From Cylindrodendrum hubeiense (lineage: Eukaryota; Ascomycota; Sordariomycetes; Hypocreales; Nectriaceae), in the NCBI GenBank assembly GCA_014621425.1, contig JAANBB010000025.1:124001-188000 (forward strand): a stretch of 64,000 nt of DNA, written 5' to 3'. Made by a program: the position numbers and the translations under genes. Under the pieces are notes generated by a model. The model was given only the letters and a program-made list of their open reading frames with translations, had not been told where the DNA came from and searched no databases. This document shows positions 23,881-34,885 of this stretch, piece by piece. Position 1 is the stretch's first letter. Each line of letters starts with the position of its first letter.

Positions 23881-25458
23881 AATGAGAGGTAGCTTCTTTA
23901 CGTGATGATAAACCAGACGAATTGTCGACGACAAAGAAGTATTTCGGTTGGAATTTCCGAGGATGGTGATCCTTTCTATTTATACTTCGCAAGCCGTCCA
24001 TCTATCGGAATTTGTCTTAGACACGTTTCCTTTCCTGAATAAGACCTCCGTGTATTGAACCCATCGAAGCTGGTCTGAGCTTCCTATCGCCGTTGCGGAT
24101 CGCGGCGCTGGGATATGCAAGCGGTCCGATCGGATAGACGGCGTCGGTTGCTGTCCTCGGCTCGGAGCTACATCTAAAATGGGGAGGAGATATTAAGCTT
24201 AATACGAAAGCCAAGGCGCTGCTGTGATCGAGCTTCCTAAAGCGGAATAGGGTCAGCTCTTGAACAAGGTCCCGATGTCATCATGCACGCCTTGAAGCAA
24301 AGGTGTCATCCGAGGCGGCTTCACCTGCATATATTATTGCCGATACAAACATGCTAACTTCTCTTAGTGAAACGGCTCCGAAATCATTTAGGAAGTTCCC
24401 AGATTATGTGAGCTGTTTTAAGCTTCCCGCCCAGTATAGTCGCAGATACATATTTGGAACTTTTGGACGCCAAGAGCCAGCAATAACGGTCGCTATCTGG
24501 GCCTAATGGCCAGAGATAGACCATGAGAGGAGAGTTGGTCTATTGTCGACGGGAAAATAGCATTCAAGGAAGGTGGATTTCGTTTTGCTTGTTGGAAATG
24601 GACCCGTTTTATACAATGGGCCACCAGCTGAAGGCGCGCACCGGAAGCAGCAAGGGAGGTGCGGTCAGGTAAAGTCTTGAGTGGTCTGAAATTGATTGGC
24701 ATGCTCTGCGGGGCCTCAAAAGTACCCTTTAACGGATGGGCTGCACCCGGTTGCGAATAAAGTATTGTCGAGTGCTCAAATAATCTGACTAATGACGCAA
24801 CCCGCGATCCAATACTGAGCACCTCCTGGCTTTGTCTTTGTTGCCCGGTCCTTGTCCCTCAGGGTCTCTATAGACACATCTGCTAACTCGGTGCAGCCCA
24901 AGCGGTGGGAGTTGTTACAAATAGACATATAAATTATCTGAGTCTCACGGCCGCTCAACAAAGAATATTTTCCAATCGCGCAATCTCTTTTCGGAGATGT
25001 TGCTCAGTTCATACAGGATTATCGATCTTTCGCAGTGTATCTGCAAGGTCGCATCTAAAACCACGTAGATCTGAGTTGAAGCTGACATCTTTGCGTTCTG
25101 CCTACGGTTTCGACGCACACTACCAGATGCTTGCGTGCTATGAATCCACAGCCTGGCATTGTCGTAATATTGGGTTCTAAATCTAGCATGTATCCGAATG
25201 AATCGATGACCCCTAAAATGGCCGGGTGTCTATTTCCGATGCTTTGGAATCTTTGCCGATGTGCCGATTGGCCGCCCGTTGCTCTTCAGCACATTCACCT
25301 TGGCTAAAAAAGGGACCTCCGAAATGCCGATGCGTTGGTATCCACGTTCTTCACTTAGCAGATACCGTTAAATCCATAATGCGACGTCAAATTGCCTTGA
25401 TTTTCACTGGAAATTCTCATTACATTCCTATCTTTAAGTTATAATTGAAAGAGCAAAT
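23881..25458. other. Intergenic boundary region before the gene cluster
   Basis: About 1.6 kb with no supported gene; only short frames of under 110 codons. The left end is the aminopeptidase promoter and the right end carries the first CCG-N5-CCG element of the cluster (25319-25329). I regard this as the left border of the cluster. Confidence 0.5.
25319..25329 (+). promoter_or_regulatory. Cluster motif CCGAAATGCCG, upstream of enoyl-CoA hydratase
   Basis: An exact copy of the shared motif, 130 bp before the enoyl-CoA hydratase start. A direct CCG repeat with 5-bp spacing is the kind of half-site arrangement bound by Zn2Cys6 dimers. Confidence 0.6.
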
Positions 25459-26550
25459 ATGTTGACTGTGGAAATACCTGAATCATACTCGAGCTTGCAA
25501 TGGCGGCAGCTCAATGTCTCAACTCACCCACCCAACGAACCAGCGGCTACGAAAGTCATGGTTCTAACCATAAACCGCCCCGAAAAGCACAATGCCTTCA
25601 CGGTGGAAATAGAAGACGATATGATCAAGCTCTTCAATCTCTTTGACCTCGACGATCGAGTCAAGGCCGTGGTTGTCACTGGAGCAGGCAGAACCTTTTG
25701 CGCTGGAGCAGACCTAGACATTGGTCTCGAGCGAACGCCTGGGGAGGGTGGAAAAGACCATCGCGATGGGTAATTACATCATTGAAATTAAATCTTACGT
25801 TTTTGGTTACTAATTCTCGGCAATAGTGGTGGCCGCCTTGCACTGGCAATTCATCGATGTCGCAAACCTGTCATTGCAGCCATGCAGGGATCTGCTGTCG
25901 GCGTGCGTTGTCCACCATATGCCATTCATTGCAGAACTAGATATTGACATATTTCTCTAGATTGGAATAACGATGACGCTTCCAATGGCCATCCGAATTA
26001 CCTGCGCCACAGCCAAGGTTGGATTTGTTTTTGCTCGTCGTGGGGTTGTGATGGAAGCATGTTCAAGCTACTTTCTGCCTCGGTTGATTGGCTTCTCCCG
26101 TGCCTTGTACGTTCTGGCCACAACCTCTCACTTGATTTACTGACTCCTTCAAGGCACCTGACAACAACCGGATCTGTTCTTCCCGTAACATCTCCAATTG
26201 TACGAGATCTATTCTCGGAAATTCTACCATCGCCAGAGCAAGTGCTTCCCCACGCTCTGAACCTCGCCACGGAAATTGCAGAAAACACGTCAACAATCAG
26301 TACTTCGTTGATGAAAGAGATGATGTGGCGTGGGCCTGGCTCTGCTGAAGGAACTCACTTGCTAGATTCTGAAATCATGTTCCATCTGTATGAGTCGGGG
26401 GATAAAGCGGAGGGTATCAGCTCATTTTTGGAGAAACGGCAGGCAAACTTCGGTGGGAGTGTGAACTCCGACATACCGGATTGTGTTCCATGGTGGAAGT
26501 CGATCAATGTGGAGAAACAGAAGAAGAAGCCGTCTTTATCTAAACTATAG
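25459..26550 (+). CDS. Peroxisomal enoyl-CoA hydratase/isomerase
   Basis: Four exons encode about 300 residues, starting [15 protein letters not shown]. Crotonase features are [25 protein letters not shown] (the oxyanion-hole/CoA loop), [20 protein letters not shown] (the second oxyanion region) and [20 protein letters not shown], where the Glu is the likely catalytic residue. The third intron (GTACGT..CAAG, about 26107-26153) is required to join RALH to LTTTGSVLP. The protein ends KKPSLSKL, and the final SKL is a classic type 1 peroxisomal targeting signal. It should hydrate or isomerise 2-enoyl-CoAs in peroxisomes. It is the left-most gene of the cluster and carries the cluster motif in its promoter. 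Confidence 0.88.
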
Positions 26551-26881
26551 ATTCGGTTGTAAGACATAGATCTTGTGCTTGATTTAATTTGATAATTACT
26601 TCTCGGAAGCCAACTGCTGTCTCTCCGAGTCATCGCTGCACCGTTTATAATGAACGTGATACCCATCTCTAAGCCCACCATGGTCGTAGCGTAAACACAA
26701 CTTCAACTTAAATTTATTGAATGCAATATTTTGTAGTATGTTCTAGTCTGTTCATGGTGCGCCCTGCACTTCTATCGGTGTATGCAATGATACCAGGAAG
26801 TCTTCATCCGATTGATGCAATACCCCCGGACGTGTTCAATCGTCATGTTCAATTGAGCCTGACAACTGACTATGCAAACAC
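26551..26881. other. Convergent intergenic spacer
   Basis: About 330 bp between the hydratase and P450 3' ends. No gene is seen. Confidence 0.5.
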
Positions 26882-28802
26882 TTAATCATACTTCTTCAAT
26901 ATCGACTGTGCAGCCTCATACTCCTTCAAGAGAACGGCGACGTGCTTAGGAGACCTAGGTTTGATGTTGACGTCAAATGGATGGGCTACTCTGACGGCTC
27001 CTCCAAAGAACGCAGACTCCTCTCCATTCACAGAGAAGGCCGTGGTGCTTGGTGGCTTTGGCACTCCGGTGAGAGGGTCAACGATGGGCGTAATCTCAAA
27101 TGCCCACAGGATCTTAGATATGGCTCTCCAGAGATTTCGCTCAGCAAGATGCATTCCTGGACAGATGCGCCTTCCACCTCCGTATCCTGCTATTATCAGA
27201 ACTAATTCTCATGGCTCGGGCTTATTGCAAGTCAAGACATACCATAATGGTCGCGATGTTGCCATTCAGCGTTGCCTTGATAATGGTCGGCCAATTTGGT
27301 GCGTCCTTCGTACCTAAAAGTGGTGCACCTGATTTAAATTGCAAGGCCATGGCTGATGTCAAAAACTGCACATACCTGTCTGGTAGGAATTTCTCCGGCT
27401 CGGGGTAATATTCCTCATCCATATGGAGCGCCCTATAGTAAAAAACTCGTTAGTGAGAAGCCATTCAAGGATGGTTTTGTACGTGCCAGGTGTTCTGCAT
27501 GGTTCGTGCGCCCTTTGGGAAACGGAATCCTTTATATGTATTCTCTTCCTGTACAACATGAGGTGTTCCTGTAACGGTAACACAGCGCCATCGAACAGTT
27601 TCTTTTTGAATCTGGGCAACGTAAGGAATGTTATCATAATCAGACCATCCCGGAGTGCGATCGGAGCCGATAGCAGCATCGATCTGAGCCTGACACTTGG
27701 CCTGAGCTTCCGGATAACACGCCATTGCCATGACGAATGAGATCAGTGTTGAAGAGGTCGTGTCCGCGCCTCCTTCTAGGATCTCACCCCCGAGAAACTG
27801 AAGGGAGTGGAGACCCCATTGCCACGAGCCGAGCGACTCGCCACCCTTGCTTCCAGCTTCATTCAGGAACTTGTCAAAGAGGCACCCATTCATTCTACCA
27901 GCCGTTCTCCGCTCAAGGAACTCATTCCATAACTTGGAAAATAGTGCATCCATTCGTTTGCCGTGCTCCATAGCACGTCGCTTCCAGAATGCGAATTGTC
28001 CTGGCATCCACCGAAGCACAGTAAAGGGCCATTGGTCCACAGGAGGGGTTGCGCCGACCTCCATGTTCTCTGCAATGTAACCCATGGCAGCTACAACGTC
28101 TTGGCAGAGAGAGTCGTCAAATGTCTTTGGGCGTTTGCCATAAGTAAGAGAACCAGTTACGGCCGCAGCGTATCGCTTTAACAGTTGGTAAAAGTCCTCT
28201 GGGTCATCAATGAGCGTTTTTATGAGAGCCAAAACCCTATAGATAGCTGTCAGAACTGGGACCTTGAAGTGAGTTCGATGATACATACTCCGCGTTTTGA
28301 TACTCTGCATGAATAGTGTCGCACTGCTGGGGAGAGTAATGGTGGGATATGAGCTTGCGTCGGTCTCTCCATGCTGGGCCCATAGACTGGAAGGCAGCGT
28401 GGTGATTCTTTGTCAGGAGACTGGCAACATAGCTTTCAGCACGATCCGAGTAGATGAGCGCTTTCTTTTCCCATAGGTCGCGAATAGCTTCTCTATCCTT
28501 GATAACGATCAAAGTATCGCCTCCAAGTTTGAGAGAGAAAATAGGCCCATATGTTTTATGCCATTCAGTCAACCTTATGAGACTTAATCAGCATCGAAAC
28601 AATTTACTGGGTAATAGTGCCGCTAGGGCTTTCCAGATTTCGCTTACTGCCATTCTGTCTCCCTGGGTGCCAATTGGAGCATGTTTCCAAAGATTGGAAC
28701 TGTAGGAGGACCTGGCGGAAGGCCCGGCTCACGTTTTCCGACCTGAAGGAGTCGATAAACTCCATAGGCAAGGAGAATCGCAATTGCGGCGTATGAAATC
28801 AT
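26882..28802 (-). CDS. Cytochrome P450 monooxygenase (O-methylsterigmatocystin oxidoreductase-like)
   Basis: The gene starts at ATG 28802 with a membrane anchor (MISYAAIAILLAYGVYRLLQ) followed by the proline-rich hinge LPPGPPTVPIFGN. Later landmarks are the I-helix GGADTTSSTLIS (oxygen activation), the K-helix ETVRWR (ExxR), HMDEEYYPEPEKFLPDR, and the haem loop YGGGRRICPGMHLAE with the axial Cys. About six introns occur. One (27433-27486, minus) needs a GC donor (TG/GCACGT) with a normal TATAG acceptor to read NTW-ALHMDEE; no GT donor preserves the frame. The intron at 28574-28647 joins the hinge exon to LTEWHKTYGPIF. Length is about 520 residues. It is bound to the endoplasmic reticulum, and the substrate is unknown. 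It is divergent to the first BVMO gene, sharing a promoter with two cluster motifs. Confidence 0.88.
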
Positions 28803-28981
28803 CGGGCAAATCTTGTAGTTTAATATACAGCAGCGTGATCTTCTTCGGATAATTGGATTGCAAGACTAACTTAAGCAAATCGATAGAAATGTAAAGATAT
28901 TTCATTCTGCTAAACAATAAACTTTGCGCGGCGAGCTAGACTATGGATCCAAATCGTGTCAGCTCGAAATGCTACAGTGGT

Positions 28982-28992
28982 CCGATTTGCCG
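28982..28992 (+). promoter_or_regulatory. Cluster motif variant CCGATTTGCCG
   Basis: A CCG-N5-CCG element, 180 bp from the P450 start and about 193 bp from the first BVMO start. Confidence 0.45.
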
Positions 28993-29032
28993 AGATCTAC
29001 TAGTTACAGTCATGTACACCAACAAACGAGAA

Positions 29033-29043
29033 CCGAAATGCCG
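29033..29043 (+). promoter_or_regulatory. Cluster motif CCGAAATGCCG
   Basis: An exact copy of the motif, 143 bp before the first BVMO start and about 231 bp from the P450 start. Confidence 0.6.
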
Positions 29044-29771
29044 ACATGTTGAATAACAACATGTAAAAGAAGAAAGCATTATTGGAGTCGAAATACTTGG
29101 CACCTTGACCAAATAGCGACGTGTTCTCAATTGTTTCATTGGTTCTCTGCTCTCACCAATTAAGACCAATTCAACAACGCTTACTATGCCTTCTTCGACT
29201 AAACATACAGCATCAACAAACGGCCATGCGTCGAAATACGAGATTGAAGATCTCTATCACTCAGAGATTAAAAAGCCAATGAAGATGATTTGTGTGGGCA
29301 GTGGTATGTCGGGGATGTATCTGGCTTTCCGCATTCTTAAGCGAATGCAGTCATTCGACCTGACCATCTACGAGAAGAACCCAGATGTAGGCGGGACGTA
29401 AGTTGCGGCCCACGGGAAAGTTTTATGCAGTGGAAAGAGCATTATCTAATCCGACCCAGCTGGTACGAGAATAGATATCCTGGCTGTGCCTGCGACATTC
29501 CCGCCCACCTGTATAGTGAGATGGTGTCCACTACAGAATGCCGGATCACTTGCTGATCATTGAGTAGCATTTTCTTGGGCACCTAAGCATGATTGGTCTA
29601 AATACTACGCCGATTCAGAGGAAATTCAAGCATATTGCCGAGGTAAATGGCTCCCCTGGAAGACTTGCGCGACGCTAACAGGACAGACTTCTACGACAAG
29701 AATGGTCTTTCCCGTTTCGCCAAGCTGAGTCATAGGGTACGAAAGGCTACCTGGAGCAATTCCACGAATGA

Positions 29772-29775
29772 GTGG
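29772..29775 (+). repeat. Target-site duplication, left copy (GTGG)
   Basis: GTGG flanks the insertion on both sides (29772-29775 and 30301-30304). Removing the element plus one copy leaves an uninterrupted BVMO frame. Confidence 0.7.
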
Positions 29776-30300
29776 TGAAGCGGCGGGGATTGCCGCATCG
29801 GACAGGAAGGGCCGAGAAATGTGGGGCCGCCCGGGAGGGCGGATAAAAGGGAAGGTCTCCGACCAGAGACCTTGGGGTACGAAGCATCAACACACGAGAG
29901 ATACCTTTTGAAAGGATAGCTTGGTGGAGGAACGAGACCTTCCCTAGCCCTCCCAGCAGAGTCTTCTTGATTTTCTGTATTACTTGTATTAATTTGCAAT
30001 TTTCCCTCGATTTTCTTTGCTGTTAGTCGCGCCCGAGTCTTTGAGGTCGGGATTTTCATCACATCAATCACGGTTTTCAACGCCTTGCCAACGCGAAGAC
30101 CATCATTTCTTCAGCCAAGCATCTAATTAGATGCTTTCCTTCCTTAAGAACCCAGAATCAAGAGATAGCAGCCGATAGCTCCAGCTGTGGCCTACGCGCA
30201 CACCCGACCCAGGGAGACTTGCTGCCGACGCTTGATTGAGGATTTCTGTGGGAGGGCATCTACTTTGGTGTTGGGCTAAGATCCCTTTCCCGCCGCTTCA
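29776..30300. mobile_element. 525-bp insertion with 12-bp terminal inverted repeats (probable solo LTR, possibly a MITE)
   Basis: The element begins TGAAGCGGCGGG and ends CCCGCCGCTTCA, perfect 12-bp inverted termini, flanked by GTGG direct repeats. It has no coding capacity. TG..CA ends, a 4-bp duplication, a TATA-like GGATAAAAGG near 29838 and an AT-rich tract with TGTATTACTTGTATTAATT near 29975 would suit a solo LTR of a retrotransposon. The unusually long inverted termini would also suit a non-autonomous DNA transposon. It sits in an exon of the first BVMO gene and brings an immediate in-frame TGA. Confidence 0.8.
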
Positions 30301-30304
30301 GTGG
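30301..30304 (+). repeat. Target-site duplication, right copy (GTGG)
   Basis: The right-hand partner of 29772-29775, immediately followed by GAAGTTGAGG of the BVMO exon. Confidence 0.7.
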
Positions 30305-32173
30305 GAAGTTGAGGTCGAAGATCTCCAGAGCGGTTGTGTGAAAACAGACAAATGTGACATCCTAGTCAATGCCACAGGCTTCCTCAACAAATGGAAATGG
30401 CCAGAAATCGAAGGTATCGACACCTTCACTCAACCAAAAGTCCACTCGGCGGCTTGGAACGATAGCATCGAGTTCGAAGACAAGGTAATCGGTGTCATTG
30501 GTACTGGCTCAAGCGCAATCCAGGTATTTGCAACCCACCTTCAGTTTTCATGCAATCGGTTCACTGATATTTCGTCTTATTACAGATCATCCCACAAATG
30601 CAGAAGAGTATTTTTTGCACACTTGGCAAATAGGTATTGAGCACAGAGCTAATCACCTTAAAATAGTTGCCAAACAGCTCAAAGTCTTCATGCGATCTCC
30701 AACATGGATCACACCGGCCATCGGCGGCAAGACATCTTCCCAATTCAGAGGTGAGGATTCAGACGCAAATATGGGACATGAACAGTTCACGTTCAGTGAA
30801 GAGCTGAAGCAGCGCTTCCGAGCTGACCCCGACTATCATCTTCGGTTTAGGAAGAGGATTGAGGCCGAGGTGAACTGGATGGCAGACATATTTACTGTGG
30901 GAACAGATATGCAAAAAGAGGTTCAAGAGACAATGACTGAACAGATGAAGCGTCGCATCGGCGAAGAAAATGCTGAACTCGCAGAGAAGCTCATTCCATC
31001 GTGGCCTCCAGGTTGCCGAAGGCTAACTCCTGGTGATCAATACCTGGAATCTCTCGTCAAGCCTAATGTCGAGACGGTATTTGGATCGATTCAGAAGATC
31101 GATGACAAGTCGGTGTTCATGGCAGACGGAAGCAGGCACGAACTGGATGTTCTGGTAAAACTCTTGATTCTGCTTCCCTGACCCTAGGCTGACTATCCAC
31201 AGGTCTGCGCGACCGGGTTCGATGTCTCGTTCATCCCCTCTTTTGAGATAATCGGGCGTGGAGGTCTATCCATGGCTGATGCTTGGAGAGACCTTCCAGA
31301 TGCATACCTTGGAATAGCAGCGCCGAATTTTCCCAATTACTTCGTTGTGTGTGGCCCCCAAGGTCCACTGGGAAACGGCTCTATTCTTCCCGCAGTACGT
31401 CTTCATTCGATCAAAGGTTCTCAATACTAACTCAGCCACAGATTGAGGTCATATGTGACTACATTGTCACCGTGGCGATAAAGATGCAAGCGGAGCGGAT
31501 CACATCTTTGGAACCCCGGCGATCCGCCACAAGTCAGTTTCTAGAGCACATGCACAAGTTCCATCAAAAGAGTGTATGGACTCAGCCTTGCAGGTAAATT
31601 CATTATCACGGAGACACCCGATGCTTGCTTACCTATGTGTCAGATCTTGGTACAAAAATGGGAAGCCTGATGGGGAACCACAACTATGGTGTGGAACTGC
31701 ACTGGCTTATATCAAGACCATCAAACAGCCTAGATTTGAAGACTTTGATATCCAGTATGAAAGCTCTAATCAGTGGGCGTTTCTTGGAAATGGAAAGATA
31801 CACGCACATGCCCTGCTTCCAGACGGCAGCCCGGACATTGATGGCTTGACTCCGTATATACGGAACTCGGACACCCCTTGGGAAATTTAAGTTACCTGGC
31901 TCGTTTATATGAGATTATTTACAATTGCCTACTATTTTTTATCACCTGCAAGATATCGTGACCCCAGGAATTGGATTCAATAATGTAGTTGGTGACTAGC
32001 TGGGTAATCATATTGGCCCCGCACCCTGGCGACTGACTCGCCTTCATAGGCCGTCCTAAGTTTGTAAATTCACAGTAAATCGGAGTAAAGTCAGAAGTAC
32101 AAGGATGAAAGCCGAAGGTGTACAATTGAGCTCTTGATTAGCTATTTGAAGTCATACTTTCGCTACTCCGTCT

Positions 32174-33126
32174 TCAGTTTGGCGCTTTCTTTTCTCGAGC
32201 ATCCTTAAAATCAGCACCCATATTCCTTGAAACTTCTAGAATAACCCTTCTCTGCGCCTCGTCTGGGAATGGGGGCTGATCCCGATAGAACAGTTGATCC
32301 ACACTCGCCTCACATACAGTGGCGGTATGCTTCCCGTTGAGCATGTCGTTGATGGCCGTGACAATGTGAGACACTGGCGTGATCAAGTGCTTGTCCGTTC
32401 GATCCAAAATTTCCTTGGGCATGATCGTCGTAGGTACCAGACCAGGGACAAGGGCGCAAACCCGGATACCTTCTTCTTCGTGTCTCTGCCCCATGCTGCG
32501 AGCAAGACCAATGATCCCGTGCTTAGCTGCTGCGTAGAATGGCTGCACTGGGGTTGGGTAAATTCCTGCTCCACTTGATGTTAGGACCAAGAGGCAATCT
32601 TTGATCTCGTCGGGGTTGCGTCTAAATGCTCGGAGGGCAAGAAGGCTGGTGAATGATGCCCCAGTGAGGTTGATGTCTAGTACTTCAAGGTTGGGTGGTA
32701 CATCGACACTAAAGTTAGTGCCTTCCAAGTCAAAGTAGTCATAGACATCTGCCTTGCCGGCGTTGCCAAAGACTAACATCGACTCCATATTAGCGGTGAC
32801 AGGGTCATTCGTTTGTCACCCGATAGGAAGCTCACCAAAGTCGAGCCGGCCAAACAGGTTAAACGTTCTCTCGAAAGCACTGAATTGCTCCTTCCATGAT
32901 CTAACATCTGCCTTGAAGAATATTCCATCAATTTCAGAAGCTGCCTTTTCTCCGGCTTCGTGATTGATGTCGAGGATGACCAGTTTCCAGCCCTGTTTCG
33001 CGAGGTCAACGGCCACAGCGTTCCCCATTCCAGTGGCTTTCACTAATTAGCAACCTCTCATGCAGCTGATGATAGACAGGAGAACTTACACCCTCCAGTA
33101 ACAATGGCAACTTTCTGGGCAATCAT
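32174..33126 (-). CDS. Short-chain dehydrogenase/reductase 1 (15-hydroxyprostaglandin dehydrogenase-like)
   Basis: Three exons encode about 270 residues, starting MIAQKVAIVTGGSTGMGNAV. The first intron is taken to end at GTGAAAG so that the cofactor turn reads TGGSTGMG (TGxxxGxG). DINHEAGEKAAS follows the second strand, with Asp indicating NAD preference. FGNAG is the NAG motif, LTSSGAGIYPTPVQPFYAAAK carries the catalytic Ser and the YxxxK pair, and LVPGLVPTTIM follows. The family oxidises secondary alcohols to ketones. In this cluster it would supply the ketone for the BVMOs. It ends EKKAPN, without a peroxisomal signal. The cluster motif is 130 bp upstream. Confidence 0.87.
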
Positions 33127-33465
33127 TTTCCAATTCTGAGGATGCTTCACAAATTTCGTGTCTTTTTCTCGGCTCGATAAGCGTACGTGTGGTGGTTGTG
33201 TCTATTGCCACGGGTTGGATGGCATTTATTAGCCCCAACGCGCGACACGACGCACCGGAATGCCGAAGGGACCACTAAAAGTTGACATCCCGAAGTGAGA
33301 TGCGAAATCTGGGTGCACAAGCAATTTTTAGGGTTGAACAACTCGATGTCACGCTAGGAAATACTATTCAGGCCAAATAAGCCTCGAGTAGTCATGTGGC
33401 ATGTCGCATGTGGATTCATATGCAGTATTGACATAATTATAGAAAGACGTAGATTAAATTTAGTC
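33127..33465. other. Intergenic spacer with SDR1 promoter
   Basis: About 340 bp between the SDR1 start and the 3' end of the next minus-strand gene. It holds one cluster motif (33255-33265). Confidence 0.5.
33255..33265 (+). promoter_or_regulatory. Cluster motif variant CCGGAATGCCG
   Basis: One change from the best form, 129 bp upstream of the SDR1 start. Confidence 0.55.
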
Positions 33466-34885
33466 CTATTTAATACCACTAAACACATTCGACGGTGGGA
33501 TCCCGTACGATATTTTCTGAAATTTTGCCAGCGCTTTGAGGGCTTGAGAATCTGCAAAGTTCAAGATAGAAGCCACCATAACCCCAGCCACGCCTTTCTT
33601 GAGGTCAACCCACTAATATGTTGTTAGATATAAAGCCTAAGACCGTGGAGAATAACGTACCCAGTAGCAGTTGGGAAATCCGCTCCACTGTCCGCTGCCA
33701 GCGCTCAAACCTGTGTCCAGGTCTTCCAAGTTAAGAGCCACTCCCAAACCAAAGTTTTTGGGACAATTTATGGGAATTTGGGGCAAGATATTTAAGTCTT
33801 GTTCGGCAGTCATTTTTGCTATCCGGGCTTCGAGGTGCTTTGAAGTGACTAGACAAGGCGTGAAGATTTCCCGAATGGACTCTGGGCGCAGCACTGGTGG
33901 ATTGCTCTTGTCTAGGAAGACTCTGTGGAGGAGCTTGCACAGGTCATTTGCTGTACTCCACAGGCCACCGCCACCGTTATGATATCCCGAGTTTGCGTAA
34001 TGATTGCCTGCATTCTCGAGAGCAAGCTTGACCGTACCGTCCTGCTGTCTCCAATGTGTTCCAGTCAGGCGAGAGCTAAATCGTGGGTCATGCAGAGGCT
34101 CAAACGTCGTATCGCTCAACCCAAGAGGAGTAAAAATGTGCTTTTCGAAATATTCTCCCAGAGTCATATTTCCATTTAGTCTCGAGATCTGGTACTATTA
34201 GCCCTAGCCACGATTCAAGAAGAATCTCATACCATGAGGCCCATCCAGTCCATGCCGATAGAGTATGTCCACCCTTCTCTGGGCGAAAACACCATTGGGT
34301 AAATGAAATCGCGCTAAAGATAATAAAAGTCAGCTTGGTTCTTTATGTAGAAGGCGGTACTGCTTGCCGGATTTCCAGATTGTGAGTTCGACGTTGCGTT
34401 GCTGTAACTGAGCCATCTCGTGACCGTCGGCTCAGAAATATCCACGCAGATGCCGCTTTGATGGCTCAAGATTTCCCTAACTGTGGGACATCTCTTGGGC
34501 TTTGAGATTATTGGCTTTCCATCAACCCACTGTTCCAATAGTGGGAGTTCCTTTAGTTCCGGCAAAACATCCGTTGGAATTGTGTCTAGGGTAATCAACC
34601 CACGCTCCACGCATTGCATCACCGCGATGGTGACGACGATTTTAGTGCATGAAGCGACCCAAAATACCGTGTTTTCCTGTACTTCAGATTCATCCTTGCT
34701 ACCGAGGAACCGTTTGCCCTTGACACCTTCGCATAATGTGGCTCCTGCATTAAAATAAGAACGCAGATTCTCTAAGTGAGTCTCCTTGGCTTACCAGTTG
34801 AGTTTAATGACTTGACCTGAAATCCAGGAAGCCCGTCCTCTCGACCCGTCACGTCATCGAAAATTAGTTGCACTGAGGAATTCAT
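33466..34885 (-). CDS. Beta-lactamase/transesterase-fold hydrolase
   Basis: The gene starts at ATG 34885 (MNSSVQLIFDDVTGREDGLP). It has the class C beta-lactamase-like serine: FWVASCTKIVV (SxxK). TVREILSHQSG and GWTYSIGMDWMG (Tyr of the second catalytic motif) follow, then GYHNGGGGLWSTANDLCKL and GLGVALNLE. The last exon reads WVDLKKGVAGVMVAS and ends at TAG 33466-33468. The second intron needs a GC donor (CCG/GCAAGC) with CTTTAG acceptor, giving GNP-RDFIYPMVFSPREGW; the available GT donor breaks the frame. Length is about 410 residues. Fungal relatives include esterases and acyltransferases of secondary metabolism (LovD type), so ester or lactone hydrolysis, or acyl transfer, is likely. It is not an antibiotic resistance gene on this evidence. 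Confidence 0.82.

Larger units (their letters stand above)
28803..29185. promoter_or_regulatory. Bidirectional promoter, P450 / first BVMO
   Basis: A 383-bp region between divergent starts. It holds CCGATTTGCCG (28982-28992) and CCGAAATGCCG (29033-29043), the only cluster promoter with two good copies close together. Confidence 0.6.
29186..31890 (+). pseudogene. Baeyer-Villiger-type flavin monooxygenase 1, interrupted by an insertion
   Basis: The N-terminal exons read CVGSGMSGMYLAF (first FAD Rossmann turn), GGTWYENRYPGCACDIPAHL and YTFSWAPKHDWSKYYADSEE. The reading then meets a TGA at the first base of a 525-bp insertion (29776-30300). Beyond it the coding resumes at WEVEVEDLQSG and runs through DILVNATGFLNKWKWPEIEG, GVIGTGSSAIQ (NADPH turn), MRSPTWITPAIGG, PGCRRLTPGDQYLESL and VLVCATGFDVSF to the TAA at 31888-31890. 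All other introns are intact, so the break is recent. The BVMO fingerprint reads FTQPKVHSAAWN, where family members have Gly instead of Gln at position three. Without the insertion it would be a full-length enzyme of about 630 residues converting ketones to esters or lactones. As it stands it should give a truncated product. Confidence 0.82.

Noticed and set aside
33466..34885. Antibiotic-resistance beta-lactamase
   Set aside because: The SxxK and Tyr motifs show the fold only. Fungal members of this fold are usually esterases or acyltransferases.
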